Assembly: GCA_964635545.1 (NCBI GenBank)
Contig: CAZWOA010000001.1
Location: forward strand, 1-64,000
Source: JAGPIS01 sp964635545
GTDB lineage: Bacteria > Bacteroidota > Bacteroidia > Bacteroidales > Marinilabiliaceae
Direction: 5' to 3'
DNA: 64,000 bases
This document shows positions 8,078-17,657 of this stretch, piece by piece. Below the pieces are notes generated by a model. That model was not told where the DNA came from, did not search any database, and was given only the letters and a program-made list of their open reading frames with translations. Each line of letters begins with the position of its first letter. Position 1 is the stretch's first letter. The translations under genes were made by a program, and so were the position numbers.

Positions 8078-8689
8078 TCAATCATCAATTCTTACTTCGG
8101 AGTCCTTCAGGGTGGTGAACAGCAGCTCTCTGGCCCTATAAAGCTGGGCTTTTACTGTACCCAACGGTAAATCAAGCTCTTCTGATATTTCATCATACGA
8201 TAACTCTTGAAAATACCTCTTCTCGATAAGCAATCTATATCTGGGCTTCAATTTCTTCACCACAGTGCGCATAAGCACAACTATCTGATCTCTAATAAGA
8301 TTCTCTTCAGGGTCAAGATTATCATCTTTTACCGATATGGTTGGTTCAACTTCACCTTCATAAGTAACTCCACCATCAAGCGAAACGATGTTGGTGCGCT
8401 TCTTACGCATGAAGTCGATACAGTTATTAGAAGCAATCTTAAACAACCATGTACTGAATGCAAAATTGGGAGTGTATTGGCTAAGGTTTCTGAATGCTTT
8501 TCCAAATGCTTCGATGGTTAAATCATCGGCATCACTCTTATTGTTAACCATTTTAAGCAACATAAAGTAAATAGCATCACGGTAACGCCCCATAAGCTCT
8601 GCATATGCACGCTGATCGCCATTTACTGCACGATCTACCAGGATTAAATCTACTCTTGCCTTTTCCGACAGATTACTATTTATCTCCAT
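8078..8689 (-). CDS. ECF-type RNA polymerase sigma-70 factor
   Basis: This 203-residue protein carries regions 2 and 4 only. Region 2 includes the core-binding DADDLTIEAFGKAF stretch and the -10-recognition FSTWLFKIASNNCIDF. Region 4 includes ELSYDEISEELDLPLGTVKA. The linker between them is longer and more acidic than in most short ECF factors. There is no anti-sigma gene beside it. The first bases overlap the end of the glycosyltransferase gene by ten, and rsmG follows, so the three are likely cotranscribed. The target promoters are unknown. Confidence 0.9.
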   Translation of the reverse strand: MEINSNLSEKARVDLILVDRAVNGDQRAYAELMGRYRDAIYFMLLKMVNNKSDADDLTIEAFGKAFRNLSQYTPNFAFSTWLFKIASNNCIDFMRKKRTNIVSLDGGVTYEGEVEPTISVKDDNLDPEENLIRDQIVVLMRTVVKKLKPRYRLLIEKRYFQELSYDEISEELDLPLGTVKAQLYRARELLFTTLKDSEVRIDD

Positions 8690-9792
8690 TTGCTCTTCTT
8701 TCTGCCCAACAACTTATTTAACCATGCAACTGCTTGAATACATGGAGTAACAACATCGAGAATGAGTACAGCAAAAAGCATACCCTTCTCATTAAATTGT
8801 TTTAGTGCCTTAAAGATAACCAAATAATAAATAATTATTCGGGTAAAAATAAGTGCTAAAACAATGGGTGCAAATATATTAAAAATCAAACAATAAATAG
8901 ATAATATCCAAAATCCTAAGCGCGATAATAATTCTAATCCTATGAGCAATTTTGTGCCAAAGGGATAGTGCGTGGCGGTAGATAAGTGCCTTGCCTTACG
9001 GTTTATCCAGGCATTAAGGCTCTGCGGAGCATCACACTCGGTGTGCGACTGCGGATCATAGCAAACTGCACTATTGTGCTTTGTGCCCATCTCAAGCACA
9101 AATAGGTCATCATCGCCCGAAGCCATTGAAAGATTATTACGAAACTGACTACCATTATTGAATAGTGTTTTAGTATAAGCAAGATTTCGCCCCACAGCCA
9201 TAAAAGGTTTCACCACGAGAGCATGCCCCATATATTGAACAGCATTCCACAATGCCTCATACCTCACAAACATATTGAGGAGCCCCTTGGTGCGGCGGTA
9301 TTTGCCATAGCCCAACACCATATCTTTACCGACCACCATCTGGGTAGTCATCGATGCCAGCCATTTATCGGATGCGGGTGCACAATCGGCATCGGTAAGC
9401 AGAAGCAACTCATTTGTTGCAGCCTTCACACCCACTACCAAAGCGAGTTTCTTACCATGAAAAAACTTTTTATCACCGGGTATTGTGGTATAGTAAAGCT
9501 TATCATACTCATTTTTAAACTGTGCCAGCACCAGTTCTGTATCATCTTCCGAGCAGTCGTTAACCACCACTACCTGATAGTTAGGATAATCCTGTGATAG
9601 AATGAGTGGAAGATTTTTCTTTAGGTTATCTTCTTCATTTTTGGCACATATAATTACCGATACCGGTGGGGTGGAATTCCCTGTGGCACTTGGCTTTTTC
9701 CAAAAAACACGCCCCATTATAAGGAGATAATAACCCGCTTGTATCAACCAGAAAACTCCCAGTATGCCAACTATATAAATATAATTCTCCAA
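8680..9792 (-). CDS. Membrane-bound family 2 glycosyltransferase
   Basis: This 370-residue protein has an N-terminal membrane helix, a GT-A catalytic domain (VSVIICAKNEEDNL; nucleotide-binding DADCAP) and two or three C-terminal membrane helices around residues 280-350. The layout resembles processive or lipid-linked sugar transferases. The segment NAWINRKARHLS occupies the place of the usual acceptor motif. The start is TTG at 9792-9790, and no upstream ATG is in frame. The donor and acceptor cannot be told. It overlaps the sigma factor gene by ten bases. Confidence 0.85.
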   Translation of the reverse strand: MENYIYIVGILGVFWLIQAGYYLLIMGRVFWKKPSATGNSTPPVSVIICAKNEEDNLKKNLPLILSQDYPNYQVVVVNDCSEDDTELVLAQFKNEYDKLYYTTIPGDKKFFHGKKLALVVGVKAATNELLLLTDADCAPASDKWLASMTTQMVVGKDMVLGYGKYRRTKGLLNMFVRYEALWNAVQYMGHALVVKPFMAVGRNLAYTKTLFNNGSQFRNNLSMASGDDDLFVLEMGTKHNSAVCYDPQSHTECDAPQSLNAWINRKARHLSTATHYPFGTKLLIGLELLSRLGFWILSIYCLIFNIFAPIVLALIFTRIIIYYLVIFKALKQFNEKGMLFAVLILDVVTPCIQAVAWLNKLLGRKKSKWR

Positions 9793-9913
9793 GTCTCTAA
9801 ATTTTTGTCAAAATTGCAACTTTTATTTTTTTGATGCTACTGTAATGCATTAATTTAATTTCATAAGATGTCAACATCACCTCCTTTCGACGTATTATTA
9901 CACTCTCTTTTTG

Positions 9914-9921
9914 TATATTTG
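9914..9921 (+). promoter_or_regulatory. Candidate -7 box upstream of tgt
   Basis: TATATTTG fits the Bacteroidota -7 consensus TAnnTTTG. It would leave a 5' leader of about 100 bases before the tgt start at 10032. No clear -33 TTTG is present at the usual spacing. Confidence 0.35.
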
Positions 9922-10031
9922 CCACTTAAAATTGCCATTTTATAGTTAGCAGATACAAGATAAACGTTCTAAAACTAAAGGACTAAGATATTGCAATGCT
10001 ACCTATAATGCAATAACTACAACATATTAAT

Positions 10032-11162
10032 ATGAAATTTGAACTTCAACATACCGATAATCAAAACAGTGCCAGAGCCGGCAAAATCACTACCGACCAT
10101 GGCGAAATAGAAACTCCCATTTTCATGCCTGTTGGTACCGTAGGGTCGGTTAAAGGTGTACATTTCAAGGATATAAAAGAAGACACCAAGGCCGAGATAA
10201 TTCTGGGAAACACATATCACCTATATCTGCGCCCGGGGTTGGAAATCATTAAAAAAGCCGGCGGCCTTCATAAGTTCAACAGTTGGGACCGCCCCATACT
10301 TACCGACAGTGGTGGCTTTCAGGTATTCTCACTTAGCGAAAATCGCAAACTCACCGAAGATGGTGCCACTTTCAGATCGCATATCGACGGCTCAAAACAT
10401 CTGTTTACACCTGAAAATGTGGTAGATACACAACGCATAATCGGTGCCGATATAATGATGGCCTTTGATGAGTGCCCACCCGGAAATTCGGAGTACCGAT
10501 ATGCAAAGAACTCAATGGAGCTTACACACAGATGGCTCGATAGAGGAATAAAACATTTTGACAGTACAGAACCGCTCTACGGATATTCCCAAACCTATTT
10601 CCCCATAGTTCAAGGAGCTGCATTCAGGGATTTACGCACACAATCGGCCGAATTTATTGCTTCAAAAGGACGTGAGGGAAATGCCATCGGCGGATTAGCT
10701 GTGGGCGAACCTACCGAAGTGATGTATGAAATGGTAGAACTGGTAAACTCAATTCTACCCAAGGACAAACCACGATACTTGATGGGCGTGGGCACTCCTG
10801 CCAACATATTGGAAAACATATCTTTGGGAGTTGATATGTTCGACTGCGTAATGCCCACCCGCAACGGGCGTAACGGAATGCTATTCACCGCCAACGGAAT
10901 AATGAACATGAGAAACGAGAAGTGGAAGGACGATTTTTCGCCTCTCGACCCAAGCGGCACTTCATTTGTGGACCATGTTTATACCAAGGCTTATGTGCGT
11001 CACCTGTTTATTGCCGGCGAGATGCTTGCAGCACAAATTGGCAGTCAGCACAACCTCACATTCTATCTTTGGCTGGTAAAAGAGGCACGCCGTCAAATTA
11101 TTAATGGTACATTTGCAGAGTGGAAACGGGTAATGATACCCCGACTCACCACAAGGCTCTAA
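10032..11162 (+). CDS. tgt: tRNA-guanine transglycosylase (queuine/preQ1 insertion)
   Basis: This 376-residue TIM-barrel enzyme exchanges guanine 34 of certain tRNAs for a 7-deazaguanine base. DSGGFQVFS near residue 91 carries the catalytic aspartate, and CVMPTRNGRNG near residue 273 carries the nucleophile region and tRNA-binding loop. The segment that normally holds three zinc-binding cysteines (CxCxxC before SRAYLRHL) reads DPSGTSFVDHVYTKAYVRHL here, with no cysteine. The later His in GSQHNLTFY remains. Tgt is otherwise complete, and the loss may be typical of the clade. No queuosine synthesis genes are adjacent. Confidence 0.95.
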   Translation: MKFELQHTDNQNSARAGKITTDHGEIETPIFMPVGTVGSVKGVHFKDIKEDTKAEIILGNTYHLYLRPGLEIIKKAGGLHKFNSWDRPILTDSGGFQVFSLSENRKLTEDGATFRSHIDGSKHLFTPENVVDTQRIIGADIMMAFDECPPGNSEYRYAKNSMELTHRWLDRGIKHFDSTEPLYGYSQTYFPIVQGAAFRDLRTQSAEFIASKGREGNAIGGLAVGEPTEVMYEMVELVNSILPKDKPRYLMGVGTPANILENISLGVDMFDCVMPTRNGRNGMLFTANGIMNMRNEKWKDDFSPLDPSGTSFVDHVYTKAYVRHLFIAGEMLAAQIGSQHNLTFYLWLVKEARRQIINGTFAEWKRVMIPRLTTRL

Positions 11163-11217
11163 ATTAAAGTGACCTATTGCTGAAACAAGAGAATTAAGCA
11201 ACGTAAAAATTATCAAC

Positions 11218-12297
11218 TTGAAAAGGATAGATAAATACATACTGATTAAATTCCTTGGCACCTTCTTTTTTGCCATCGCACTGATAATAAGCATATCGGT
11301 GGTGTTCGACATGGTAGAGAAGATAGATGACTTTATGGAGAATGAGGCACCACTGAAGGCAATAATTTTCGATTATTACCTCAATTTTATTCCATATTTT
11401 GCAAATCTCTTCACGCCGCTGTTTGTTTTTATTGCTGTAATTTTCTTTACCTCCAAAATGGCATATCAAACCGAGATAATTGCCATTCTTTCGAGCGGTG
11501 TAAGTTTTAGAAGAATGATGCTTCCCTATTTTTTCGGTGCCACAATCATTGCAATATTCTCATTTATGCTGGGAGGATATGTAATACCTCCAGCCAACAA
11601 AACCCGCATAGCATTTGAGAACACCTACATAAAAAGCAAAAAAGAGACCGGCCTCAGCGATATGCATATGCAGGTAGAACCCGGTGTATTTGTGTATATG
11701 GGGCGTTACTACTCGTTTGGCGAGCGTGGCGACCGTTTCAATATCGAGAAATTTGATAATAAAGAGCTGGTTTCGCGCATGTCGGCCCGCACTGCCAGAT
11801 ACGACACCATCAACGGAAGATGGAATCTGAAAAACTACACCATATGGTCGTTCAACAAAGGTTTTGAACAGGTTATAGAATCGGGCAATGAGATTGACAC
11901 CACTATAAATGTGCTTCCATCCGACTTCAAAAATGAGCGAAAATTCTTTGAGATGATGACCAATACAGAGCTACGCACCTACATAAAAGAACAGCGTAAC
12001 CGCGGGGTGGGAAATATCGAAGAGTTTGAAATAGAGTGGTATAAGCGAATTGCATCACCTTTTGCAGCTTTCATACTTACACTTATAGGAGTGTCGCTTG
12101 CCTCGCGCAAAGTACGTGGCGGCATGGGGCTTCACATAGGTATAGGCATTGGACTTAGCTTTGCGTTCATATTGTTTATGACCGTATCCACCACATTTGC
12201 TATAAATGGAAATATGAATCCCATATTGGCAGTGTGGTTACCCAATATTGTATTCACTATAATAGGGGCTATTTTATACCATAGAGCACCCAAATAG
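11218..12297 (+). CDS. LptF/LptG family permease
   Basis: This 359-residue YjgP/YjgQ-family membrane protein has an N-terminal pair of helices (ISISVVFDMVEKIDDFM region and IPYFANLFTPLFVFIAVIFF), a periplasmic beta-jellyroll-like middle, and C-terminal helices beginning at FAAFILTLIGVSLASRK. LptF and LptG form the inner-membrane part of the lipopolysaccharide transporter with the ATPase LptB. The start is TTG at 11218. The next ATG lies inside the membrane region, so the TTG is supported. It follows tgt by 55 bases. It cannot be told from sequence whether this is LptF or LptG. Confidence 0.9.
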   Translation: MKRIDKYILIKFLGTFFFAIALIISISVVFDMVEKIDDFMENEAPLKAIIFDYYLNFIPYFANLFTPLFVFIAVIFFTSKMAYQTEIIAILSSGVSFRRMMLPYFFGATIIAIFSFMLGGYVIPPANKTRIAFENTYIKSKKETGLSDMHMQVEPGVFVYMGRYYSFGERGDRFNIEKFDNKELVSRMSARTARYDTINGRWNLKNYTIWSFNKGFEQVIESGNEIDTTINVLPSDFKNERKFFEMMTNTELRTYIKEQRNRGVGNIEEFEIEWYKRIASPFAAFILTLIGVSLASRKVRGGMGLHIGIGIGLSFAFILFMTVSTTFAINGNMNPILAVWLPNIVFTIIGAILYHRAPK

Positions 12298-12474
12298 GGT
12301 GTTGTTTTCTAACTTTGGACCTCACGTGAAAGTTGTTCAAAGTTTTGATTATTAATATTTTTTGCGTATATTTTTTTCTGCACATTATTTTTCGTAAATA
12401 TGTGCTCTTAAAACTTTGATCAATTTAATTGTAATAAGTTGACCATTAGTAATTAAAACCATAATTATTCTATT

Positions 12475-14019
12475 ATGTCATTACAAAACTACATCCTCGA
12501 CCTTCGGAAAAGGAAAGAAAAAGTTCAGATGGGGGGTGGCGCAAAGGCCATTGAGAAGCAGGTAGCGATGGGCAAAATGACAGCCCGTGAGCGTATTCTG
12601 GCACTTCTGGATAATGACTCCTTTACCGAGTATGATCTTTTTGTAGAGCACGACACCCGTGACTTCGGTATGGAGGGTAAAGAACTTCATGGCGATGGAG
12701 TTATTATCGGTACCGGAACAATCTACGGAGCTCCAATCTGTATCTTCGCGCAGGATTTTACTGTTGCAGGCGGATCGCTTGGTCTGATGCACGCCCGTAA
12801 AATTACGAAAATTATGGATCATGCCTTAAAAATGCGTGTTCCCCTAATCGGTATCAACGACTCAGGTGGTGCCCGTATCCAGGAAGGTGTGAACTCACTT
12901 GCAGGTTATGGCGAAATTTTCTACCGTAACACAATGGCATCAGGGGTTATTCCTCAGTTGTCGGTAATTCTTGGCCCATGTGCCGGAGGTGCTGTGTACT
13001 CTCCTGCCCTCACCGACTTTGTGTTTGTGGTTGACAACATCTCAAAGATGTTTATCACAGGCCCTAACGTAATCAAAACCGTGCTGGGCGAAGAGATAAG
13101 CATGGAAGACCTTGGTGGTGCAAGGGTTCATGCCGAAATTACAGGTAATGCACACTTCTTTGCCAATAGTGAGGCAGAATGTTTCGACCAGATTAAAAAA
13201 CTGATGACCTTCATTCCTTGGAACAACAAGGTGAAAGCACGTTCATTCCCACCAAAACCACCAAAATTAAAAGGTAAACTCGAAGACCTTATCCCATCCG
13301 ACCCACGCGAACCTTATGACGTGCGCGATGTGATTCGCGGTATTGTTGATGACTCCGATTTCTTTGAAATTCAAGAACTTTGGGCAGCAAATATCGTTAT
13401 CGGATTCGGACGATTGAATGGCGAAACAATTGGTTTTGTAGCTAACCAGCCACTGGTACTGGCAGGAGTGCTCGATTGCGATAGCTCCGATAAAGCTGCG
13501 CGATTCATCCGTTTCTGCGATGCATTTAACATTCCAATTATCACTCTTGAGGATATGCCTGGTTACCTGCCAGGTGCCGATCAAGAGCACGCCGGTGTTA
13601 TTCGTCACGGTGCTAAAGTACTTTATGCATATTCAGAGGCTAACGTACCAAAAATCACCGTGATACTTAGAAAAGCCTATGGTGGAGGTTATATCGCAAT
13701 GAACTCGCGCCACCTTGGTGCCGACTTTATGTTTGCATGGCCTACCGCCGAAATTGCAGTTATGGGGCCGGAAGGAGCTGCCAACATCATCTTCAAAAAA
13801 GAGATTGATGAGGCCGAGAACCCCGACGAGATGCGTAAACTGAAAGTTCAGGAGTATAAAGATAAATTTGCAAATCCATATGTGGCTGCCGCCAAAGGTT
13901 ATATCGACTCGGTAATTGAGCCCGAAGAGACCCGCGCAACACTGCTTCACGCAATTGAAGTGGCACACCACAAAATAGATGAGCGCCCTGAAAAGAAACA
14001 CGGAATACCTCCATTTTAA
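12475..14019 (+). CDS. Acyl-CoA carboxyltransferase beta subunit (methylmalonyl/propionyl-CoA type)
   Basis: This 514-residue protein has two crotonase-like halves and is of the length usual for propionyl-CoA carboxylase beta or methylmalonyl-CoA decarboxylase alpha subunits. Characteristic segments are GARIQEGVNSLAGYGEIF, GPCAGGAVYSPALTDF and GYLPGADQEHAGVIRHGAK. It moves a carboxyl group between carboxybiotin and an acyl-CoA. The biotin carrier follows 11 bases later. No biotin carboxylase or membrane decarboxylase subunit is beside it, so it cannot be decided whether the complex carboxylates propionyl-CoA or decarboxylates methylmalonyl-CoA. Confidence 0.92.
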   Translation: MSLQNYILDLRKRKEKVQMGGGAKAIEKQVAMGKMTARERILALLDNDSFTEYDLFVEHDTRDFGMEGKELHGDGVIIGTGTIYGAPICIFAQDFTVAGGSLGLMHARKITKIMDHALKMRVPLIGINDSGGARIQEGVNSLAGYGEIFYRNTMASGVIPQLSVILGPCAGGAVYSPALTDFVFVVDNISKMFITGPNVIKTVLGEEISMEDLGGARVHAEITGNAHFFANSEAECFDQIKKLMTFIPWNNKVKARSFPPKPPKLKGKLEDLIPSDPREPYDVRDVIRGIVDDSDFFEIQELWAANIVIGFGRLNGETIGFVANQPLVLAGVLDCDSSDKAARFIRFCDAFNIPIITLEDMPGYLPGADQEHAGVIRHGAKVLYAYSEANVPKITVILRKAYGGGYIAMNSRHLGADFMFAWPTAEIAVMGPEGAANIIFKKEIDEAENPDEMRKLKVQEYKDKFANPYVAAAKGYIDSVIEPEETRATLLHAIEVAHHKIDERPEKKHGIPPF

Positions 14020-14030
14020 CGATTTAATAC

Positions 14031-14354
14031 ATGAAAAAGAAAAAAATTGAAGGTCTTGTTGACTTCCAAATACTTAGTATGAAGTATAAAACAAGATTGA
14101 CAAAAAAATTCATCAATCGTAAAAAATACGAGGATCCAAACCCCAAACACATCTTCTCCTACATACCGGGCACAATACTCGAAGTATTTGTAACCGAAGG
14201 CGAAGAAGTTGCCCAGGGTGCGCCACTGCTGGTATTTGAGGCGATGAAAATGGTAAACCACGTCTCTATGCCATTCGATGGTAAAATAAGTAAAGTGAAC
14301 ATCAAAGTGGGCGACAGGATCCCCAAAAATGAGTTGATGATAGAGATAGAGTAA
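14031..14354 (+). CDS. Biotin carboxyl carrier protein
   Basis: The C-terminal half of this 107-residue protein is a biotinyl domain. E70-AMKM-V holds the biotin-accepting lysine K73, preceded by the PGTILEVFV strand. The N-terminal 40 residues are basic and lack the long Ala/Pro linker of AccB. It is coupled to the carboxyltransferase gene and must serve as its carrier. BirA elsewhere would attach the biotin, and the complete biotin operon at 36-41.5 kb could supply it. A terminator follows. Confidence 0.92.
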   Translation: MKKKKIEGLVDFQILSMKYKTRLTKKFINRKKYEDPNPKHIFSYIPGTILEVFVTEGEEVAQGAPLLVFEAMKMVNHVSMPFDGKISKVNIKVGDRIPKNELMIEIE

Positions 14355-14415
14355 TTACTTACGATATGAACCCATAGGTTCTGTTCGTATGAGTCTTTAT
14401 TGAAAAATTGAAATT

Positions 14416-14468
14416 GCAGAGTTACTAAGTGTATTAATTATTGATAACCTACGTAACTCTGCTTTTTT
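14416..14468 (+). terminator. Intrinsic terminator after the carboxylase genes
   Basis: GCAGAGTTAC (14416-14425) pairs perfectly with GTAACTCTGC (14453-14462). The stem is followed by six T's. The 27-base loop is unusually large for an intrinsic terminator. Confidence 0.75.
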
Positions 14469-14544
14469 ATTATTTATAGGCCTTCAACAAAAACAAAATA
14501 TTACATCGGCTTGTTGTTTATGTATATAACCAACAGAAGAAGAC

Positions 14545-14820
14545 ATGAAAAATCAGGATGAAACCAAAGCTGTTGAAGTATTTGCAGGATCAATATTTGA
14601 AGCCGAAATACTTAAAAGCATCCTTGCCGATAACGAGATAGAGTCTTATTTGCAAGATGAATATATGGGCACCATAGCACCTTGGAATGCAGTGCCGGGA
14701 GGTGTGGGAGCTGTTAAGGTAATTGTGTCGAGCGAGGACCAACAAAAAACCGAACCGCTTGTTCAACAATACATTAACAACCTGAACAAACCTACCGATA
14801 ACGATACTTCAGAGAATTAA
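14545..14820 (+). CDS. DUF2007-family protein
   Basis: This 91-residue protein has the layout of the DUF2007 'putative signal transducing' family. A first strand (VEVFAGSIFEAEILKSIL) leads into a helix, then NEIESYLQDE, and a last strand (GAVKVIVSSEDQQKTEPLV) resembling a small ferredoxin-like fold. There are no catalytic residues or membrane segments. It lies alone between a terminator and the convergent ispE gene. Function is unknown. Confidence 0.8.
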   Translation: MKNQDETKAVEVFAGSIFEAEILKSILADNEIESYLQDEYMGTIAPWNAVPGGVGAVKVIVSSEDQQKTEPLVQQYINNLNKPTDNDTSEN

Positions 14821-14822
14821 TG

Positions 14823-15632
14823 CTATAGTTGCGAGTGCCATATAAAGCAACCCGGGAAGCTGATTTCGGGCATTTCTGTGAAGAGTGCAAAAACCGACGA
14901 CCCGCTTCCCGACATACTTGCATATACAGCACCCAAACGGTATAGTGTATTTTTAATCTCCCCTATCTGAGGGAAAATTTTAAATATTGTATCCTCAAAA
15001 TCATTATTAAGCAGATTGCGCCACTGGGCTACCGGCTTAGTAATTATATCGGCAATACCAACTTCAGGCTTGCGGGGCGTGATGCCTCCATAGGCTTGTG
15101 CTGTGTTGACATGAATATCGGGCTTAACGAGTACCAGGTAATAACCGCTTAACGATAGACTCACGGGCGCAAGAACATCACCTATACCTGTGGCAAAAGC
15201 CGGTGTGCCATTGATGAAAAAGGCACAATCGGCTCCTAAACGTGCGGCCATTTTTTGTTTTTCATCATCACTGATGCCCAATTCGAAAAGGGCATCAACC
15301 ATATTAATAACTGTTGCACCATTGGATGATCCACCCCCAAGACCTGCACCAAACGGAATAATTTTATGCAGATGAATATCCACCGGCGGAACATCATACC
15401 GCTCCTTGATAATCTTCAGCGCTTTAATGCAAATATTATCCTCAGGCAATGAATCGACAACAATACCGGTATTGAAAAACCTATACTCTTCATTAACAGG
15501 AGAAATAGCAACTTCTAAAATGTCATTCAACGGAATTGGATAAAAAACGGTCTCCAGATTATGATATCCGTCGGTTCGTTTTTCAATAATATTTAAACCC
15601 AAATTTATTTTTGCATTCGGAAATTTAATCAT
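14823..15632 (-). CDS. ispE: 4-diphosphocytidyl-2-C-methyl-D-erythritol kinase
   Basis: This GHMP-family kinase phosphorylates CDP-methylerythritol in the non-mevalonate isoprenoid pathway. The N-terminal FPNAKINLGLNI, the ATP-binding PFGAGLGGGSSNGA and the C-terminal YASMSGSGSSVFAL motifs are present. Length (269 residues) is close to normal. The ATG at 15632 is preferred; the frame also has GTG and TTG codons just before it. It converges with the DUF2007 gene, with two bases between stops. Confidence 0.95.
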   Translation of the reverse strand: MIKFPNAKINLGLNIIEKRTDGYHNLETVFYPIPLNDILEVAISPVNEEYRFFNTGIVVDSLPEDNICIKALKIIKERYDVPPVDIHLHKIIPFGAGLGGGSSNGATVINMVDALFELGISDDEKQKMAARLGADCAFFINGTPAFATGIGDVLAPVSLSLSGYYLVLVKPDIHVNTAQAYGGITPRKPEVGIADIITKPVAQWRNLLNNDFEDTIFKIFPQIGEIKNTLYRLGAVYASMSGSGSSVFALFTEMPEISFPGCFIWHSQL

Positions 15633-15638
15633 CACCAA

Positions 15639-15981
15639 TAGTATTAAAGAATCTACAAATAAACGGAAAAAATCTCAAATCAACATTTCAGAAATTTAGA
15701 TACAGGATAAATTACTGTTTCCACTAAAAAATTATCCCCTTCGTTTAATAATGAATTATAGATGGTTGTGGCTAAATTAACCGCTTAGTATATTGCTTAA
15801 AAACTCCTATCCCAATCAAGATACAACATATTGAAAATAAAACACATCACAATATAAAACCACCCATTATCTCAAGTAAAAACACATTTCTACTGGCAAC
15901 TGTAAAAACAAATAGACAGGCTAAATCCTATCCCTTATCCCTTAATTTCATTATCTTTGTTTCCCCTTAATTGTTTTAAAG
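15639..15981. other. Divergent intergenic region between ispE and dnaB
   Basis: This is 343 AT-rich bases between two divergent genes. Apart from the dnaB -7 box at its right end I see no frame, hairpin or RNA gene in it. Confidence 0.6.
15952..15959 (+). promoter_or_regulatory. Candidate -7 box of dnaB
   Basis: TATCTTTG matches TAnnTTTG exactly and lies 22 bases before the dnaB ATG, a normal leader length. No TTTG was found at -33 spacing. Confidence 0.5.
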
Positions 15982-17559
15982 ATGGCACAGAAAAGTAAAA
16001 CCAATATATCGCAAATACACACCGAACTGGCAGCACTGGGCGGCAAGCTACCACCGCAAGCACTAGAGCTTGAGGAAGCTGTGCTTGGAGCGCTCCTGCT
16101 TGAACGTGATGCATTCACATCGGTGATGGAGATTCTGAAGGCTGAACATTTTTACAAAGACAGTCACCAGACAATCTACAAAGCAATATCGGCGCTTTAC
16201 TTCCATGAGCAGCCCATCGACATGCTCACCGTGGCCCATGAAATAAACAAGGAGAGCAAACTCGAAGAGATAGGAGGCCGTTTCTATCTTTCGCAACTCA
16301 CCAGTAGGGTTGCATCGGCCGCCCACATCGATTTTCATGCCCGTATTATATGGCAAAAATTCCTTCAACGCGAGATAATTCGTATATCATCGGAATTACA
16401 GACTAAGAGTTACGACGATTCGATAGATGTTGACGATCTGCTCGACCAGGCAGAGAACACCTTCTACCTGCTTTCGCAAGGAAGCATGAAGCGTGAGGCT
16501 ACGCAGATAAACCCCGTGATTGAGGAGGCGATACAACTCATGAAAGAGGCTGCCAAACGTACCGACGGACTAAGTGGTGTGCCCAGTGGATTTACAGGCC
16601 TCGACCGTATGACATCGGGGTGGCAGCGCTCCGACCTGGTTATTATTGCCGCTCGTCCGGCCATGGGTAAAACTGCCTTTGTGCTATCCATGACCCGCAA
16701 CATGGCCATTACACACAAGCAACCAGTAGCCCTCTTCTCTCTGGAGATGGCCAACGTGCAACTGGTTAACAGACTCATAGTATCGGAAACAGAAATTCCG
16801 GCCGAAAAAATTAAGAACGGTAACCTTACAACTCAAGAGTGGGCTCAGCTCGATCAGAAAATCAAACGTCTTATCGATGCTCCAATATTTATTGATGATA
16901 CTCCGGGTCTTTCAGTTTTTGAGTTACGCGCAAAATGCCGTCGCTTGAAAAAGCTTCACGATATCAAAATAATTATTATTGACTACCTTCAATTGATGAA
17001 TGCCAGTGGTATGAGCCCAGGCAGCCGACAGGAAGAGGTATCTATGATTTCGCGCTCATTGAAAGGACTTGCCAAAGAGCTTATGGTGCCAATAGTTGCA
17101 CTAAGTCAGCTAAACCGTGGTGTTGAGTCGCGTGCCGGTGCCGATGGTAAAAGGCCTCAACTATCCGACCTGCGCGAGTCGGGAGCCATTGAACAAGATG
17201 CCGATATGGTGCTATTTATTCACCGACCCGAGTATTACAAAATTACAGAGGACGAATTGGGTAACTCGCTAATAGGCATGGCCGAAATAATTATAGCAAA
17301 GCACCGTAACGGAGCAACAGGAGATGTGAGGCTACGATTCAGAGGTGAGCTGGCACGATTCCAAGATCCCGAAGAAGACTTTATGGGCGCAGGTGACTAT
17401 GGCGAGGCTATGTCACCACAAACATTTGCTTCTAAAATGAATCAAGGATTTGAATCGCCAGCACCTATTCCGATAGGTATGCCAATGGATTCGGATATGA
17501 ATAGAGGCAATCAACCTATACCCGATTTCCTATCGCCAAGTGATGATATACCATACTAA
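15982..17559 (+). CDS. dnaB: Replicative DNA helicase
   Basis: In this 525-residue protein the N-terminal primase-interacting helical domain (PPQALELEEAVLGALL onward) is followed by the RecA-like helicase domain. Walker A AARPAMGKTAF lies at about residues 223-233, IIIDYLQLM carries Walker B, and ALSQLNRGVE and SGAIEQDADMVLF are the downstream motifs. No intein interrupts the Walker motif. A Pro/Met-rich tail of about 50 residues is typical of Bacteroidota. It unwinds the fork in a hexameric ring around DNA. Confidence 0.97.
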   Translation: MAQKSKTNISQIHTELAALGGKLPPQALELEEAVLGALLLERDAFTSVMEILKAEHFYKDSHQTIYKAISALYFHEQPIDMLTVAHEINKESKLEEIGGRFYLSQLTSRVASAAHIDFHARIIWQKFLQREIIRISSELQTKSYDDSIDVDDLLDQAENTFYLLSQGSMKREATQINPVIEEAIQLMKEAAKRTDGLSGVPSGFTGLDRMTSGWQRSDLVIIAARPAMGKTAFVLSMTRNMAITHKQPVALFSLEMANVQLVNRLIVSETEIPAEKIKNGNLTTQEWAQLDQKIKRLIDAPIFIDDTPGLSVFELRAKCRRLKKLHDIKIIIIDYLQLMNASGMSPGSRQEEVSMISRSLKGLAKELMVPIVALSQLNRGVESRAGADGKRPQLSDLRESGAIEQDADMVLFIHRPEYYKITEDELGNSLIGMAEIIIAKHRNGATGDVRLRFRGELARFQDPEEDFMGAGDYGEAMSPQTFASKMNQGFESPAPIPIGMPMDSDMNRGNQPIPDFLSPSDDIPY

Positions 17560-17657
17560 TCATATTTTTAGCCATACTCATAATCTTATAAAGCGTAACT
17601 TAATGTAAGAAAAATAGCTGTTAATAAAATTTGAGCCCATAGAAATTGTTTTTATCC

